Shown here: positions 1 to 7,774 of the stretch, piece by piece | Layout of the letters: every line of letters begins with the position of its first letter | Position numbering within the stretch: the first letter of the stretch is position 1 | NCBI RefSeq assembly: GCF_017939745.1 | Contig: NZ_JAGKQQ010000001.1 | Coordinates: 1,488,001 to 1,552,000, forward strand | Direction: 5' to 3' | DNA: 64,000 nt | Origin: Gemmata palustris | GTDB lineage: Bacteria; Planctomycetota; Planctomycetia; Gemmatales; Gemmataceae | Program-made: the position numbers and the translations under genes | The notes under the pieces: generated by a model | What the model saw: only the letters and a program-made list of their open reading frames with translations | The model's database searches: none | What the model was told of the DNA's origin: nothing

Positions 1-387
1 CCCGACTTCGCGCTCGCCGCCAACTCTCGAGCCGGCGACAACCAGGCCCGGGCGGCGCCGGTGGGAAAGGACAAGGTCGCCTGGCACGGGGTGCGAAAGG
101 CCGAGTACCTGGGGGCGAAGTACGGCGGGCACTTCCTACGGGTGATCTTGGTGAACGTGGACGGCCCGGAAAAGAGAGGCGAGGTGCTCAAGTTTCTCAA
201 GGACCGCGACGCTCGGCACGTCACGAACCTCGCCTGGAAGGACGGCCCGACCGCCGACCGGTACGGGTTCACCGGCAAGGCCCCGCACCAGGCGGTGTTC
301 GGGCGGAACGGGAACCGGGTGTGGGCGACTGGGGAGCCGCTCGCGGGGACATTCGACGGCCTCCTCTTTCAGGAACTCGACAAGTAA
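1..387 (+). CDS. Thioredoxin-like domain protein, C-terminal part
   Basis: The frame is open from the first base, so the gene begins left of the window; only about 128 C-terminal residues are seen. The stretch VILVNVDGPEKRGEVLKFLK followed by HVTNLAWKDG, YGFTGKAPHQAVFGRNGN and a short terminal helix matches the second half of a TlpA/redoxin-type thioredoxin fold: strand and helix after the active site, then the cis-proline strand region. The CxxC motif would lie upstream and is not visible, so redox activity cannot be judged. Planctomycetes often have this domain at the end of large secreted proteins. Family assignment is by eye. Confidence 0.6.
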   Translation, partial: PDFALAANSRAGDNQARAAPVGKDKVAWHGVRKAEYLGAKYGGHFLRVILVNVDGPEKRGEVLKFLKDRDARHVTNLAWKDGPTADRYGFTGKAPHQAVFGRNGNRVWATGEPLAGTFDGLLFQELDK

Positions 388-574
388 TATTACTCCCAGT
401 ACTTTCCAATTGAACTGGAGAACGCAGACTCCGTTCGGTAGAGGAGTTGTGTCGAGCAATCGCCTCCACGGAAGGAGCCTGCGTCCGATGACCGCCCCCA
501 ACCCGTCCCAGCGCTCCAGAATCACTCAGGCCTTTATTCCGACGAGTTCTTGTTGGCGGTGCAGACTGCGGAGA

Positions 575-850
575 ATGGAAAACCGTTGGCCCTTGCGGAA
601 CTTCGTTGAGTGCCTGACCCGGCTGGACCCGATCGCGAACGAGCCGGGCGAGTTCGACCGGTTCCTCGCGGTGGCCCAGACCCGGTTCCAGTTGCCCCCG
701 CGGGCCCTGATCGCGTTACTCGAGGCGGTGGCCCCGAAGATCGACGCGTTCGTCACCGTTCCGGGCGCGGATTTGGGGGCGGCCCCGAACCTCGTGACCA
801 CCTTCTCGACCGCCCTGGCACGCCACGTGACCGTTCCGGTGGGGTCGTAG
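575..850 (+). CDS. Hypothetical protein, possibly frameshifted remnant
   Basis: From about 620 to 850 the frame has the strong G/C third-position bias of the neighbouring real genes and encodes a helical peptide (GEFDRFLAVAQTRFQLPPRA). Upstream, the coding-like signal moves to another frame (SDEFLLAVQTAENGKPLALA, about 535-610) that hits TGA just before it. The two pieces read as one protein after a frameshift near 605-612. I chose ATG 575 only as the first start in the downstream frame. It may be the remains of a longer gene. No family recognised. It sits between the thioredoxin-like gene and the end of cassette M1. Confidence 0.3.
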   Translation: MENRWPLRNFVECLTRLDPIANEPGEFDRFLAVAQTRFQLPPRALIALLEAVAPKIDAFVTVPGADLGAAPNLVTTFSTALARHVTVPVGS

Positions 851-892
851 TCGTCGCCTCCCCGGCCGCGCACAACGTGTTCCGCGGTGCCC

Positions 893-1219
893 TCACACCG
901 GCCGCCCTTGGATCTCATCCGACGCGCCCGGGCGCTTGAGCTCTTGGTGCCCGAACAGCGCCCTCAGCAGGTGTAGGGCGCGATCTACCTGGCCATCGGT
1001 CAGCTGGGTCAGGTCGTAGCCGCCGCGCCCGCACCGCTCGCACGGCGGGAGCGCAACGAGCTCGACGAGCCGTGCCAGTTCGCCCTGCTCCTGGGCGCTG
1101 AGTCGCGCCAGGTCGAACTCCTCCGCGCCGGCCGGGTCCGGACGCTCGACATGCCCGCACCCTGGGTACGGGCATTTGCGGGCGTGTCGCTCGAGCTCGG
1201 CCACCCGGCTCTGGCTCAG
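893..1219 (-). CDS. Small putative zinc-ribbon protein (cassette M1, last gene)
   Basis: About 108 residues. Two cysteine pairs, in CPYPGCG and CERCGRGG about 50 residues apart, suggest a zinc ribbon. It matches the 82-residue protein at 52590-52838 in the N-terminal part (ARKCPxPGCGxVER) and around the second cysteine pair, but has a longer C-terminal tail. No ATG or GTG exists at the homologous start: the paralogue starts with GTG overlapping the TGA of the gene before it, whereas here the same place reads CTG. I give the CTG start by homology; a GTG five codons downstream (1204) is the alternative. Function unknown; translation coupling with the preceding gene is likely. Confidence 0.5.
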   Translation of the reverse strand: MSQSRVAELERHARKCPYPGCGHVERPDPAGAEEFDLARLSAQEQGELARLVELVALPPCERCGRGGYDLTQLTDGQVDRALHLLRALFGHQELKRPGASDEIQGRPV

Positions 1220-1419
1220 GACCGCACCTCCGGCCCGTACTCCCGCGGTTCCCCGGCCTCGACGATCTCTTCGACGATGACGAGCACGTGGTACCCGCCG
1301 CACCGCGGGCACCGGTCCACCCCGCACGGCACGTGACCCTCGGGTGCGAGGCGCAGCACGCGCGCGTCGCACCCGAGCTCGACACCCTCCAACTTCTGCA
1401 CCCGCGCTGACAATCGCAT
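1216..1419 (-). CDS. Small conserved cassette protein with CxxC
   Basis: 67 residues, same length and nearly the same sequence as 52835-53038. It begins MRLSARVQKLE, a short helix, then APEGHVPxxxDRCxRCGG, where CxRC could bind metal, then an acidic strand VLVIVEEIVE. The start is the ATG conserved in both copies; the longer upstream frame is not conserved. Its stop overlaps the start region of the next gene. Function unknown. It is found here only inside the methyltransferase cassette. Confidence 0.6.
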   Translation of the reverse strand: MRLSARVQKLEGVELGCDARVLRLAPEGHVPCGVDRCPRCGGYHVLVIVEEIVEAGEPREYGPEVRS

Positions 1420-1433
1420 ACGGTCCCCGCCGG

Positions 1434-1760
1434 TCAACCCCGGCGCATCACCGCGTCGAGCGCTTCCAAGATCTGCTCGTCGGACGCCGGGAGCAGGAGT
1501 TGATCTGGGTACGCGCCCGGGTGCCGCTCGTGGACGAGTCGGAGCCATGCCTGGTGCTCGGGCTTGAGTGTTTGGAGGAACGCACTCATCTGCGCGAGCC
1601 ATACCGTGTGGTTCGGATTCGTGCGGTCGAGATCGTCCACCCCGAACGCCCCGGCCAGGAGCCCGCGTGCGAACGCCACCGGCTCGTTCGGCACAGCCGT
1701 ACTCGCCCGCCGTACCGGGATCTCGAACTCGAGTTTGCCCACGCGGTTTCCGAGGTTCAT
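1434..1760 (-). CDS. Conserved hypothetical protein of methyltransferase cassette
   Basis: 108 residues, collinear with 53051-53377 (same length, most residues identical). It opens with MNLGNRVGKLE and has a tryptophan-rich middle (HTVWLAQMSAFLQTLKPEHQ). The ATG overlaps the TGA of the upstream HTH gene by four bases (ATGA), so the two are translationally coupled. No known family recognised; probably a small helical cytoplasmic protein. Confidence 0.65.
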   Translation of the reverse strand: MNLGNRVGKLEFEIPVRRASTAVPNEPVAFARGLLAGAFGVDDLDRTNPNHTVWLAQMSAFLQTLKPEHQAWLRLVHERHPGAYPDQLLLPASDEQILEALDAVMRRG

Positions 1761-2146
1761 ATGCGGTTACCTCCTTCGGGGAGTCCGGCCCGGTGCTCCA
1801 ACTCCGCGATCCGGGTCTCCAGGTCCGACAACTTGCGCACCTTGATCCCCAACTCGAGTATGGCCCGGGCCGCGCCCAACCGCACGGCCGGTGGTGCCGA
1901 GTCCTTCTGGAGCGACAGTAGGGTTCGCACGGCCTCGCCCGCGGCCGCCGTGAGCAATCCCGCGGCCCGGCGCACCATGTCGGCCCGGAGCGCTTGCAAC
2001 CGTCCCCGGAACGCGGGCTCGGCGAGGCACCGGTAGATCGTGCGGTCCGTGAGCCCGCACTGCTTCGCGGCCGCGTCCACGGTGGCCCCGCACGCCAGCG
2101 CCAGGAGCAACTGGTCCTCGTTCTTCTTCACCCGGCCCGCGGCCAT
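1757..2146 (-). CDS. HTH protein, resembling phage terminase small subunit
   Basis: 129 residues. Residues about 12-45 (LALACGATVDAAAKQCGLTD then RTIYRCL) form a helix-turn-helix of the kind seen in phage terminase small subunits and homeodomain-like proteins. The rest (ALRADMVRRAAGLLTAAAGE, LQKDSAPPAVRLGAARAILE) is helical and ends in a coiled coil (LETRIAELEHRAG). The partner at 53374-53763 is almost identical. I chose ATG 2146 because both copies share MxAGRVKKNED; sequence upstream is not conserved. No large terminase subunit is nearby, so it may serve as a transcriptional regulator or DNA-binding partner of the methyltransferase rather than in packaging. Confidence 0.7.
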   Translation of the reverse strand: MAAGRVKKNEDQLLLALACGATVDAAAKQCGLTDRTIYRCLAEPAFRGRLQALRADMVRRAAGLLTAAAGEAVRTLLSLQKDSAPPAVRLGAARAILELGIKVRKLSDLETRIAELEHRAGLPEGGNRI

Positions 2147-2157
2147 GCCCCACCTCC

Positions 2158-2433
2158 TTACAGCACGTCCACCGGCGGCTCGATGTACTCGGGTCCGCAC
2201 ACGATCAGGAGCCCGAACGGCGCGAGCTTCCCGTCGGGCACCACGGGTTCGCCCTTCGCCGGGTCGTACACGAGGAGCCCCGCGAGCGAACCCTCGGGTC
2301 CGTCCTTGTACAAGCCCGGTGCCCGGCCCTCGGCTCGATCAACCGGGATCGCCTCGATCACGTGGAACTGGTCCGGGGGCAGGCGGTGGGCCAGCGCTTT
2401 CGCCACCTTGCCGAGTCGGTTCGTCAGGCTCAT
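2158..2433 (-). CDS. Conserved small hypothetical protein of methyltransferase cassette
   Basis: 91 residues; near-identical to 53775-54050. It begins MSLTNRLGKVAKALAHRLPP and has a C-terminal beta-rich part (KLAPFGLLIVCGPEYIEPP). It lies 40 bp after the methyltransferase stop and 11 bp before the HTH gene, so it belongs to one operon. No family recognised. The proline/glycine-rich DPAKGEPVVPDGK segment suggests a loop between two folded parts. Conservation between the two cassettes is the main evidence that it is a real gene. Confidence 0.65.
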   Translation of the reverse strand: MSLTNRLGKVAKALAHRLPPDQFHVIEAIPVDRAEGRAPGLYKDGPEGSLAGLLVYDPAKGEPVVPDGKLAPFGLLIVCGPEYIEPPVDVL

Positions 2434-2473
2434 CCCGCGCCCCCGTCACCATTATTCCGCGTTCCGTCAGGGT

Positions 2474-3658
2474 TTACGCCGCCACGCGCTCGGCCGCCGT
2501 CCCGGTCAGCGACTCGAACCGGGCTACCACGACGTCACAGTACCGCGGGTCCAATTCCATGAGCGCCGCGGTGCGCCCGGTCTGCTCGGCCGCGACGAGC
2601 GTGGTCCCGCTGCCCGCGAACGGGTCCAGCACCACGCCCCCGGTAGGGCACGAGTTGTTGAGCAGGTACTCGAACAGGGCCACGGGCTTGGGGGTCGGGT
2701 GGTCCGCGTTCTTCGCGGGCTTGTCGAACTCCAACACAGTCGTTTGGGCGCGGTCGGCGAGCCACGTGTGTGGTGCCCCGTCGTTCCAACCATAGATGCA
2801 CGGCTCGTGCTTCCAGTGGTAGTCCTGGCGCCCGAGCACGAGCGCGGACTTGACCCACACGAGGCACTGGCGCACGGTGAGCCCGGCGGACGCGCACGCG
2901 AGGCGCACGTCGAGCCCGGCCAGGTCCGCGTGCCACACGTAGAACGCACCGCCCGGGCTCAGGTGCCGGAGCGCACTACCCAGCGCGGACGCCAGGAACG
3001 TGCGGTACTGCTCGGGAGTCATGTCGTCGTTGGCGATGATGAGCGCGTCGGCCGTCTTGCCCGAGTACGCGACGTTGTACGGCGGGTCCGTGAGCAGCGT
3101 GTCGGCGGGACCGTCGGGCAAGAGCCGGGCCAGATCCTCGGGTTTGGTGGCGTCGCCGCACAGCAGGCGGTGGCGCCCGAGGAGCCACAGGTCCCCGGGC
3201 CGGGTGACGGGCTCGGCGGGCGGCTCGGGCACGTCGTCGGGATCACCGGCGGGTTCGGCGGGCGGCGCGGTGAGGAGCCGGAGCAGCTCGTCCTCGGGGA
3301 ACCCGGTGAGCGACACGTCGTAATCGGCGTTCTGTAACGCCACGAGCTCTTGGGCGAGCCGGTCGTCGTCCCAGGTCGCGAGCGTGGCGGTCTGGTTGTC
3401 GGCGAGGCGGTACGCGCGGGCCTGCTCGGGGGTGAGCCCGCGGGCCACGTGCACCGGTACCTCGGTGAGCCCGAGCTGGAGCGCGGCCTTGTACCGGGTG
3501 TGGCCCACAATAATCACGTCGCACTCGTCCACAACCAATGGCTGCCTCATGCCGAACTCGCGGATCGAAGCCGCAACCGCGTCAACCGCGCGGTCGTTGG
3601 CGCGTGGGTTGTTCTCGTAGGGCCGGATCGACCCGACCGGCCGCATTTCGACGTCCAT
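2474..3658 (-). CDS. ParB-like nuclease domain fused to beta-class N4/N6 DNA methyltransferase
   Basis: 394 residues. Residues 1-95 form a ParB/Srx-type N-terminal domain (RPYENNPRAND, IVGHTRYKAALQLG with the GxxR signature, RLADNQTA). After a proline-rich linker comes a methyltransferase in beta order: TDPPYNVAY (catalytic DPPY) near 190, target-recognition region, then DPFAGSGTTLVAAEQ (AdoMet binding) near 345. It should methylate adenine N6 or cytosine N4. Such fusions are common in phages and mobile elements, and no restriction gene is adjacent, so self-protection or regulation is likely. ATG 3658 is conserved with the copy at 54091 and has a GGAGG about 6 nt upstream. First gene of cassette M1, 41 nt after promoter motif P1. 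Confidence 0.85.
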   Translation of the reverse strand: MDVEMRPVGSIRPYENNPRANDRAVDAVAASIREFGMRQPLVVDECDVIIVGHTRYKAALQLGLTEVPVHVARGLTPEQARAYRLADNQTATLATWDDDRLAQELVALQNADYDVSLTGFPEDELLRLLTAPPAEPAGDPDDVPEPPAEPVTRPGDLWLLGRHRLLCGDATKPEDLARLLPDGPADTLLTDPPYNVAYSGKTADALIIANDDMTPEQYRTFLASALGSALRHLSPGGAFYVWHADLAGLDVRLACASAGLTVRQCLVWVKSALVLGRQDYHWKHEPCIYGWNDGAPHTWLADRAQTTVLEFDKPAKNADHPTPKPVALFEYLLNNSCPTGGVVLDPFAGSGTTLVAAEQTGRTAALMELDPRYCDVVVARFESLTGTAAERVAA

Positions 3659-3698
3659 TCTGCCCCTCCGCACGTGTCACGGTGCCCCTCTATGAAGG

Positions 3699-3727
3699 GA
3701 ACTACCCCGCCCGCGCGAGAAGTGTCC
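3699..3727 (-). promoter_or_regulatory. Element promoter motif P1 (upstream of ParB-methyltransferase M1)
   Basis: On the minus strand this reads GGACAC, 17 nt, TAGTTC. The same arrangement with exactly 17 nt occurs at seven other places in the window, most of them upstream of mobile-element genes. The second box is 41 nt before ATG 3658, a normal distance for a -10 element. I infer a promoter; it differs from a standard TTGACA/TATAAT pair, so an alternative or element-encoded sigma factor is possible. Confidence 0.55.
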
Positions 3728-4053
3728 GGACCCGAGCGCAGATTTTTCTGCAATCCAGTGATGCGGTACTGTTCGTCGTGGGAAAAACGGACAGACGAAT
3801 CCGATCGCTCGGAACTTAAGGGGAGCCGCTACTAACGCAACGGGACCGGGAGATAAATCGCCTCAAATCGAGCCGCGAGGCGCTCTCGCACGAGTCCGAA
3901 TCGCTTTCGGAACAGGCGGTTACGTACAGCTCCGCGCCCACCCACATGCGTTGATCCGGTGACCCGTGAAAAGTCGCGCGAAAATTTCCTATGCGCCGGG
4001 TTCCGGCGGGGCAATTACTCTGTGTTCGAGCGATCCCGGATGAGATCCACGCT
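3728..4053. other. Intergenic region between cassette M1 and the ECF-WD40 gene
   Basis: It separates two divergent transcription units. Apart from promoter motif P1 at its edge I see no open frame with coding-like third positions, no strong hairpin and no RNA gene. The promoter of the ECF sigma-WD40 gene must lie here but cannot be picked by eye. Confidence 0.4.
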
Positions 4054-7000
4054 ATGCCAACACCCGAAACCGGCCGACTCCTGCGCGAGGTCCGGAACCT
4101 GATCGGCGACGCCCGCGAGGACGTCCCGGACGGCGAGCTCGTCGCGCGGTTCGTGGACCAGCGCGACGAGCTCGCGTTCGAGTGCCTCGTGCGCCGGTAC
4201 AGCCGGCTCGTGTTCGGCGTCTGCCGGCGCGTCCTGGTCGATCCGAACGCGGCCGACGACGTGTTTCAGGCCACGTTTCTCGTCCTCGTTCACCGGGCGG
4301 CGTCGATCGACCGGAACCGCCCGGTTTCGGACTGGCTCTACACGGTCGCGTTCCGGCTCGCGTGCCGGGCGCGGGCGAACGCCGCCCGGCGCCAGCGGCT
4401 CGAAGCGGCCGGGGCGCAGTGCCGGCCCGTGAGTGCCGAGCCCGGCGCGCCCGAAGACGGGCACGCGGTTCTGCACGAAGAACTGAACCGACTGCCGGAA
4501 CAGTACCGCGTCCCGCTCGTGTTGTCGTACCTGGAGGGGCGCACCTACGAGCAGGTGGCACGAGCGATCGGGTGCCCGGTCGGGTCGGTCGGTTGGCGCC
4601 TCACCCGCGCCCGGGACGCGCTCCGGGCGCGCCTCACGAACCGCGGTATCGTGTGCCCGGCCGCCGGGATCGCAACTCTGATCGCGTCCGCCGGGGGCGG
4701 AACAGCCGCGCCGGTGTCACTCTTCGATACCACGGTGCGAGCCGGGCTGTGGTTCGCGTGGCGCTCGGCCGACGGAACCGTACACGCCGCGCCTTCGGCG
4801 CAGGTGCTCGAACTCGCACGGGGAACAATGGGAACCATGACAACGAGTAAATGGGCCGCGGCCGCGGTGCTGCTGGCGATCGGGCTGTGTGGCGGAACCG
4901 CGTGGATGGCGCGCTCGATGGCGGTGAGCGAATCGCCGCGAGCGGCCGCGGACCAACCCGTCCTTGCCCCAAAGCCCGTAAAGTCCAACGAGCTGCCCGA
5001 AGGCGCGACCGCCCGAATGGGCACGGCGCAGTTCCGGCACGGCGACGTGGTGTTCTTCATCGCGTACACGGCCGACGGCAAAGGAATCGTGACCGCGGGG
5101 CGCGACAACACCGTCCGGCTGTGGGACCGTACCACGGGGCAGGTCGTGCGCCAGTTCGAGCGCGCGGAGGGGAAGAAGGAACCACTCGCGCAGAAACCCG
5201 CAATGCCCGCGATGCCGGGCAAAATGATGCAAGCCACGACACCGGACGACTTCCCGGTGGCACTGGCGCCCGACGGGAAGACGCTCGCCGCCGGGAAGAA
5301 CCGGACCATTACCGTTTGGGAAGCCGCGACCGGAAAGAAGCTCCACGCCTTGACCGCGTCGGCCGATGTAACGGAACTGGAATTCACGCCGGACGGCCAG
5401 TCGCTCGTTTCCGCCGACGCGAATGACACCGTCGTGCTCTGGGATTCGGTCGAAGGAAAGGCCCGGAAGACGTTCGAGCCGAAGGCCGAAATGAAAGGGA
5501 CGACGAAGACCGGAACCGCCGTCTCGCCCGCGGGGACGCACGTCGTTCAGCAACTCATCGAGCCCGAGACCACGAGCGGCTTGCTCCGCGTCACCGAACT
5601 CGCAACGGGGACCGTGCTCCCGGACATCAAGCTCTCGGTGGGCGGCGCCCAGAACATCACGTTCTCGCCGGACGGTAAGTACCTCGCCTGGGCGTCGTTC
5701 ACCGACGGCATCACGGTCTGGGACGTCGGGGCACACAAGGAGGTGAAGCGCTTCGGCAGCGGGACGGCCATGAAGCCGCGGTTCTTCGGGAAATCGCTGC
5801 GCATCGCGGCCGACAACAAGACGGTCGCTGTCACCCTCTCGAACGACGCGATCGAACTGTGGGACATCGCCGAGGGCAAGCTGAAGCAAACCATCGGTGG
5901 CTACAAGGTCGAGCAGTCGGGCCGCGTGGCCGTGCGCATCGTGCGCGGCGGGGTGAGCCGAATGACCCACACGGACCTCGCACTCACCTCGGACGGGAAA
6001 ACGGTCGCGGTCAGCCTCGGCAGCGCGGCCGTGCGACAGTTCGATGTCGAAACGGGGAAAGAAATCGCAGCGACCCCCGGTCACCTCTCGGGAATCATGG
6101 CGGTCGGTTCGGACGGGCGCACCGTCGTCACCGTGAGCCGTGAATCGGTTCGCGTGTGGGATCTGGCCGGCGGTGCGGTCCGGCACTGGGCGCTGACGCC
6201 GCCCGCGGTTTCGGTCGCCGTCTCGCCCGATGCGAAGTTCGTCGCGACCGCGTCCGGGAACGGGGTCGTTCGGATGTGGGACGCCGCGCGGGGCGAGCAG
6301 GTCCGCGAGATCGACACGAAGCGCGCGGACGTCGCGGGGATCGGGTTCTCGCCCGACGGCAAGCTACTCGCGACGAAGGCCGAACTGAATTCCGCGGTGA
6401 ACCTCTGGGACGCGACCGCCGGCACACACGTCCGCACCATCGGTCAGGACGGCGAGCCGGTGTTCAGTGGCGGGCGCGTCACCCTCGACATCTCCGGTAT
6501 GCAGACACCCGTAATACGGTTCTCACACGACGGGCGCCTGATTGCGTCCGCGGGCGACAAGAAGCAGCTCCGCGTGTGGGACGCGGCCACCGGAACGGCG
6601 GTGTGCGACGTCGCGGCCCCCAAGTCGCTGGGCGTCGCGTTCGAGTTCTCCGCGAACGGCCACGTGCTCGCGCTCCTGACGCAAGACGGGACGGTGACCG
6701 GGTACGAGATCGCTACCGGCGAGAAGCGGTTCGAGACGCGGGGCGCGGTCGACGGCCCCGCGGCAAACCACTCGCGCGACATCGCCGGGGGTGCGGCGGC
6801 GATCAGCGCGCTGGGGCGCGGGTTCGCGAACGCCGGCGCGATCGGGTTCACCGCGGACGGGCGGTTCCTGCTCTCCGCCGCGGGCACCTCCGCGCTCCGC
6901 GCCTGGGATACGCTCACCGGCCAGGAAATCGGGCACCTGAAGGGCCACAGGGGGAGCGTGTCGCACCTGTGCGTTACGGGCGGGAACGTGCTCGTCACCG

Positions 7001-7578
7001 GGAGCGTGGACACGACGGCGCTGACGTGGGACCTGTCGAGGTTAACTCGTGTCGAACTCACCCGCGACACCTCACTCCCGGCGGCCGATCTGGACCAACT
7101 CTGGGCCGATCTCGCGAAACCCGACCCGGCGGTCGCGCTCACCGCGGCGCGCAAGTTCCTGACCGACCGCAAACAGGCGGTGACCTACCTGAGCGAGCGG
7201 CTCCGCCCGGTGCCGGCGGTCGAAGGCGCCCGGATCGCGGAACTGGTGGCCGACCTCGGCGGCAACTTCAACGCCCGGCGCAAGGCGACCGCCGAACTGG
7301 AGCGCCTCGGCGCGGTCGCGGCCCCGCACCTGCGCAAAGCGCTCGAAGGAACCCCGCCCCTGGACCTGAAACAGCGGGTCGAGGCCCTTCTGCAAAAGGC
7401 CACCGTGAGCAAGCTCAGCGACGACCAACTCCGGGACCTGCGCACGGTCGAGCTACTCGAACTGGCCGCGACGCCCGAAGCGAAGCGCGTCCTGGAGGGG
7501 CTCGCTAAAGGGGCCAAAGGTGCCCGGCTCACGCTCGAAGCGTCCGCGGCTCTCGCGCGCCTGACCGCCACGAAGTAA
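4054..7578 (+). CDS. ECF sigma factor fused via a membrane helix to WD40 repeats
   Basis: 1174 residues. Residues 1-190 are an ECF sigma factor: region 2 (DELAFECLVRRYSRLVFGVC, DPNAADDVFQATFLVLVHRA) and region 4 (LPEQYRVPLVLSYLEGRTYE, then an HTH). Near 265-285 is one hydrophobic helix (WAAAAVLLAIGLCGGTAWM). From about 300 to 1010 come many WD40 blades (FSPDGK and TVRLWD-type motifs), then a helical HEAT-like end (about 1020-1174). This is the one-piece sensor/sigma design known from Gemmata-type planctomycetes: the WD40 part probably faces the periplasm and controls the cytoplasmic sigma. ATG 4054 starts the sigma domain; the frame upstream is not sigma-like. The WD40 and C-terminal parts resemble those of 23246-25795. 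Confidence 0.85.
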   Translation: MPTPETGRLLREVRNLIGDAREDVPDGELVARFVDQRDELAFECLVRRYSRLVFGVCRRVLVDPNAADDVFQATFLVLVHRAASIDRNRPVSDWLYTVAFRLACRARANAARRQRLEAAGAQCRPVSAEPGAPEDGHAVLHEELNRLPEQYRVPLVLSYLEGRTYEQVARAIGCPVGSVGWRLTRARDALRARLTNRGIVCPAAGIATLIASAGGGTAAPVSLFDTTVRAGLWFAWRSADGTVHAAPSAQVLELARGTMGTMTTSKWAAAAVLLAIGLCGGTAWMARSMAVSESPRAAADQPVLAPKPVKSNELPEGATARMGTAQFRHGDVVFFIAYTADGKGIVTAGRDNTVRLWDRTTGQVVRQFERAEGKKEPLAQKPAMPAMPGKMMQATTPDDFPVALAPDGKTLAAGKNRTITVWEAATGKKLHALTASADVTELEFTPDGQSLVSADANDTVVLWDSVEGKARKTFEPKAEMKGTTKTGTAVSPAGTHVVQQLIEPETTSGLLRVTELATGTVLPDIKLSVGGAQNITFSPDGKYLAWASFTDGITVWDVGAHKEVKRFGSGTAMKPRFFGKSLRIAADNKTVAVTLSNDAIELWDIAEGKLKQTIGGYKVEQSGRVAVRIVRGGVSRMTHTDLALTSDGKTVAVSLGSAAVRQFDVETGKEIAATPGHLSGIMAVGSDGRTVVTVSRESVRVWDLAGGAVRHWALTPPAVSVAVSPDAKFVATASGNGVVRMWDAARGEQVREIDTKRADVAGIGFSPDGKLLATKAELNSAVNLWDATAGTHVRTIGQDGEPVFSGGRVTLDISGMQTPVIRFSHDGRLIASAGDKKQLRVWDAATGTAVCDVAAPKSLGVAFEFSANGHVLALLTQDGTVTGYEIATGEKRFETRGAVDGPAANHSRDIAGGAAAISALGRGFANAGAIGFTADGRFLLSAAGTSALRAWDTLTGQEIGHLKGHRGSVSHLCVTGGNVLVTGSVDTTALTWDLSRLTRVELTRDTSLPAADLDQLWADLAKPDPAVALTAARKFLTDRKQAVTYLSERLRPVPAVEGARIAELVADLGGNFNARRKATAELERLGAVAAPHLRKALEGTPPLDLKQRVEALLQKATVSKLSDDQLRDLRTVELLELAATPEAKRVLEGLAKGAKGARLTLEASAALARLTATK

Positions 7579-7622
7579 CACAGCAATGTGGTGTTGGATT
7601 GGTGCATTTGGCCTTTTGTTTG

Positions 7623-7678
7623 GTGGCACGGGCCTCTGGCCTGTGGAGGCACTCACACAGGCCAGAGGCCCGTGCCAC
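7623..7678. repeat. Hairpin repeat copy 1 (23-bp perfect inverted arms, 10-nt loop)
   Basis: Left arm 7623-7645 (starts GTGGCACGGGCC) and right arm 7656-7678 are perfect reverse complements, loop GAGGCACTCA. A second copy lies at 9353-9408. The only arm difference between copies is a G-to-A change matched by C-to-T in the opposite arm, so pairing is kept. It lies 45 bp after the ECF-WD40 stop and could end transcription, but its repetition suggests a dispersed REP-like or MITE-like element. Confidence 0.8.
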
Positions 7679-7774
7679 GAACACAAGACACAAGCTTTCA
7701 ACACAGTAACCCACATCCAATCGGTTCACCGGTCGCGCCCCAACCTTGGGGCGCGACGCGACGAGATCATTCCT

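Noticed and set aside
1757..2146. Complete phage packaging module
   Set aside because: Only a small-subunit-like HTH protein is present; there is no large terminase, portal, capsid or tail gene in either cassette.
3699..3727. Reading the promoter motifs as plus-strand ECF promoters (GGAACT ... GTGTCC)
   Set aside because: Associated genes at P1-P4 and P6 are all on the minus strand at a regular distance, so the minus-strand reading fits better; the plus-strand reading is not excluded for the orphan copies.
4717..6186. 489-codon minus-strand frame opposite the ECF-WD40 gene
   Set aside because: Antisense shadow rich in R, G, H and P; no family.
7586..7774. N-terminal extension of the DUF1549/1553 protein
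   Set aside because: The 63 extra codons translate the hairpin repeat; the signal peptide begins at 7775.
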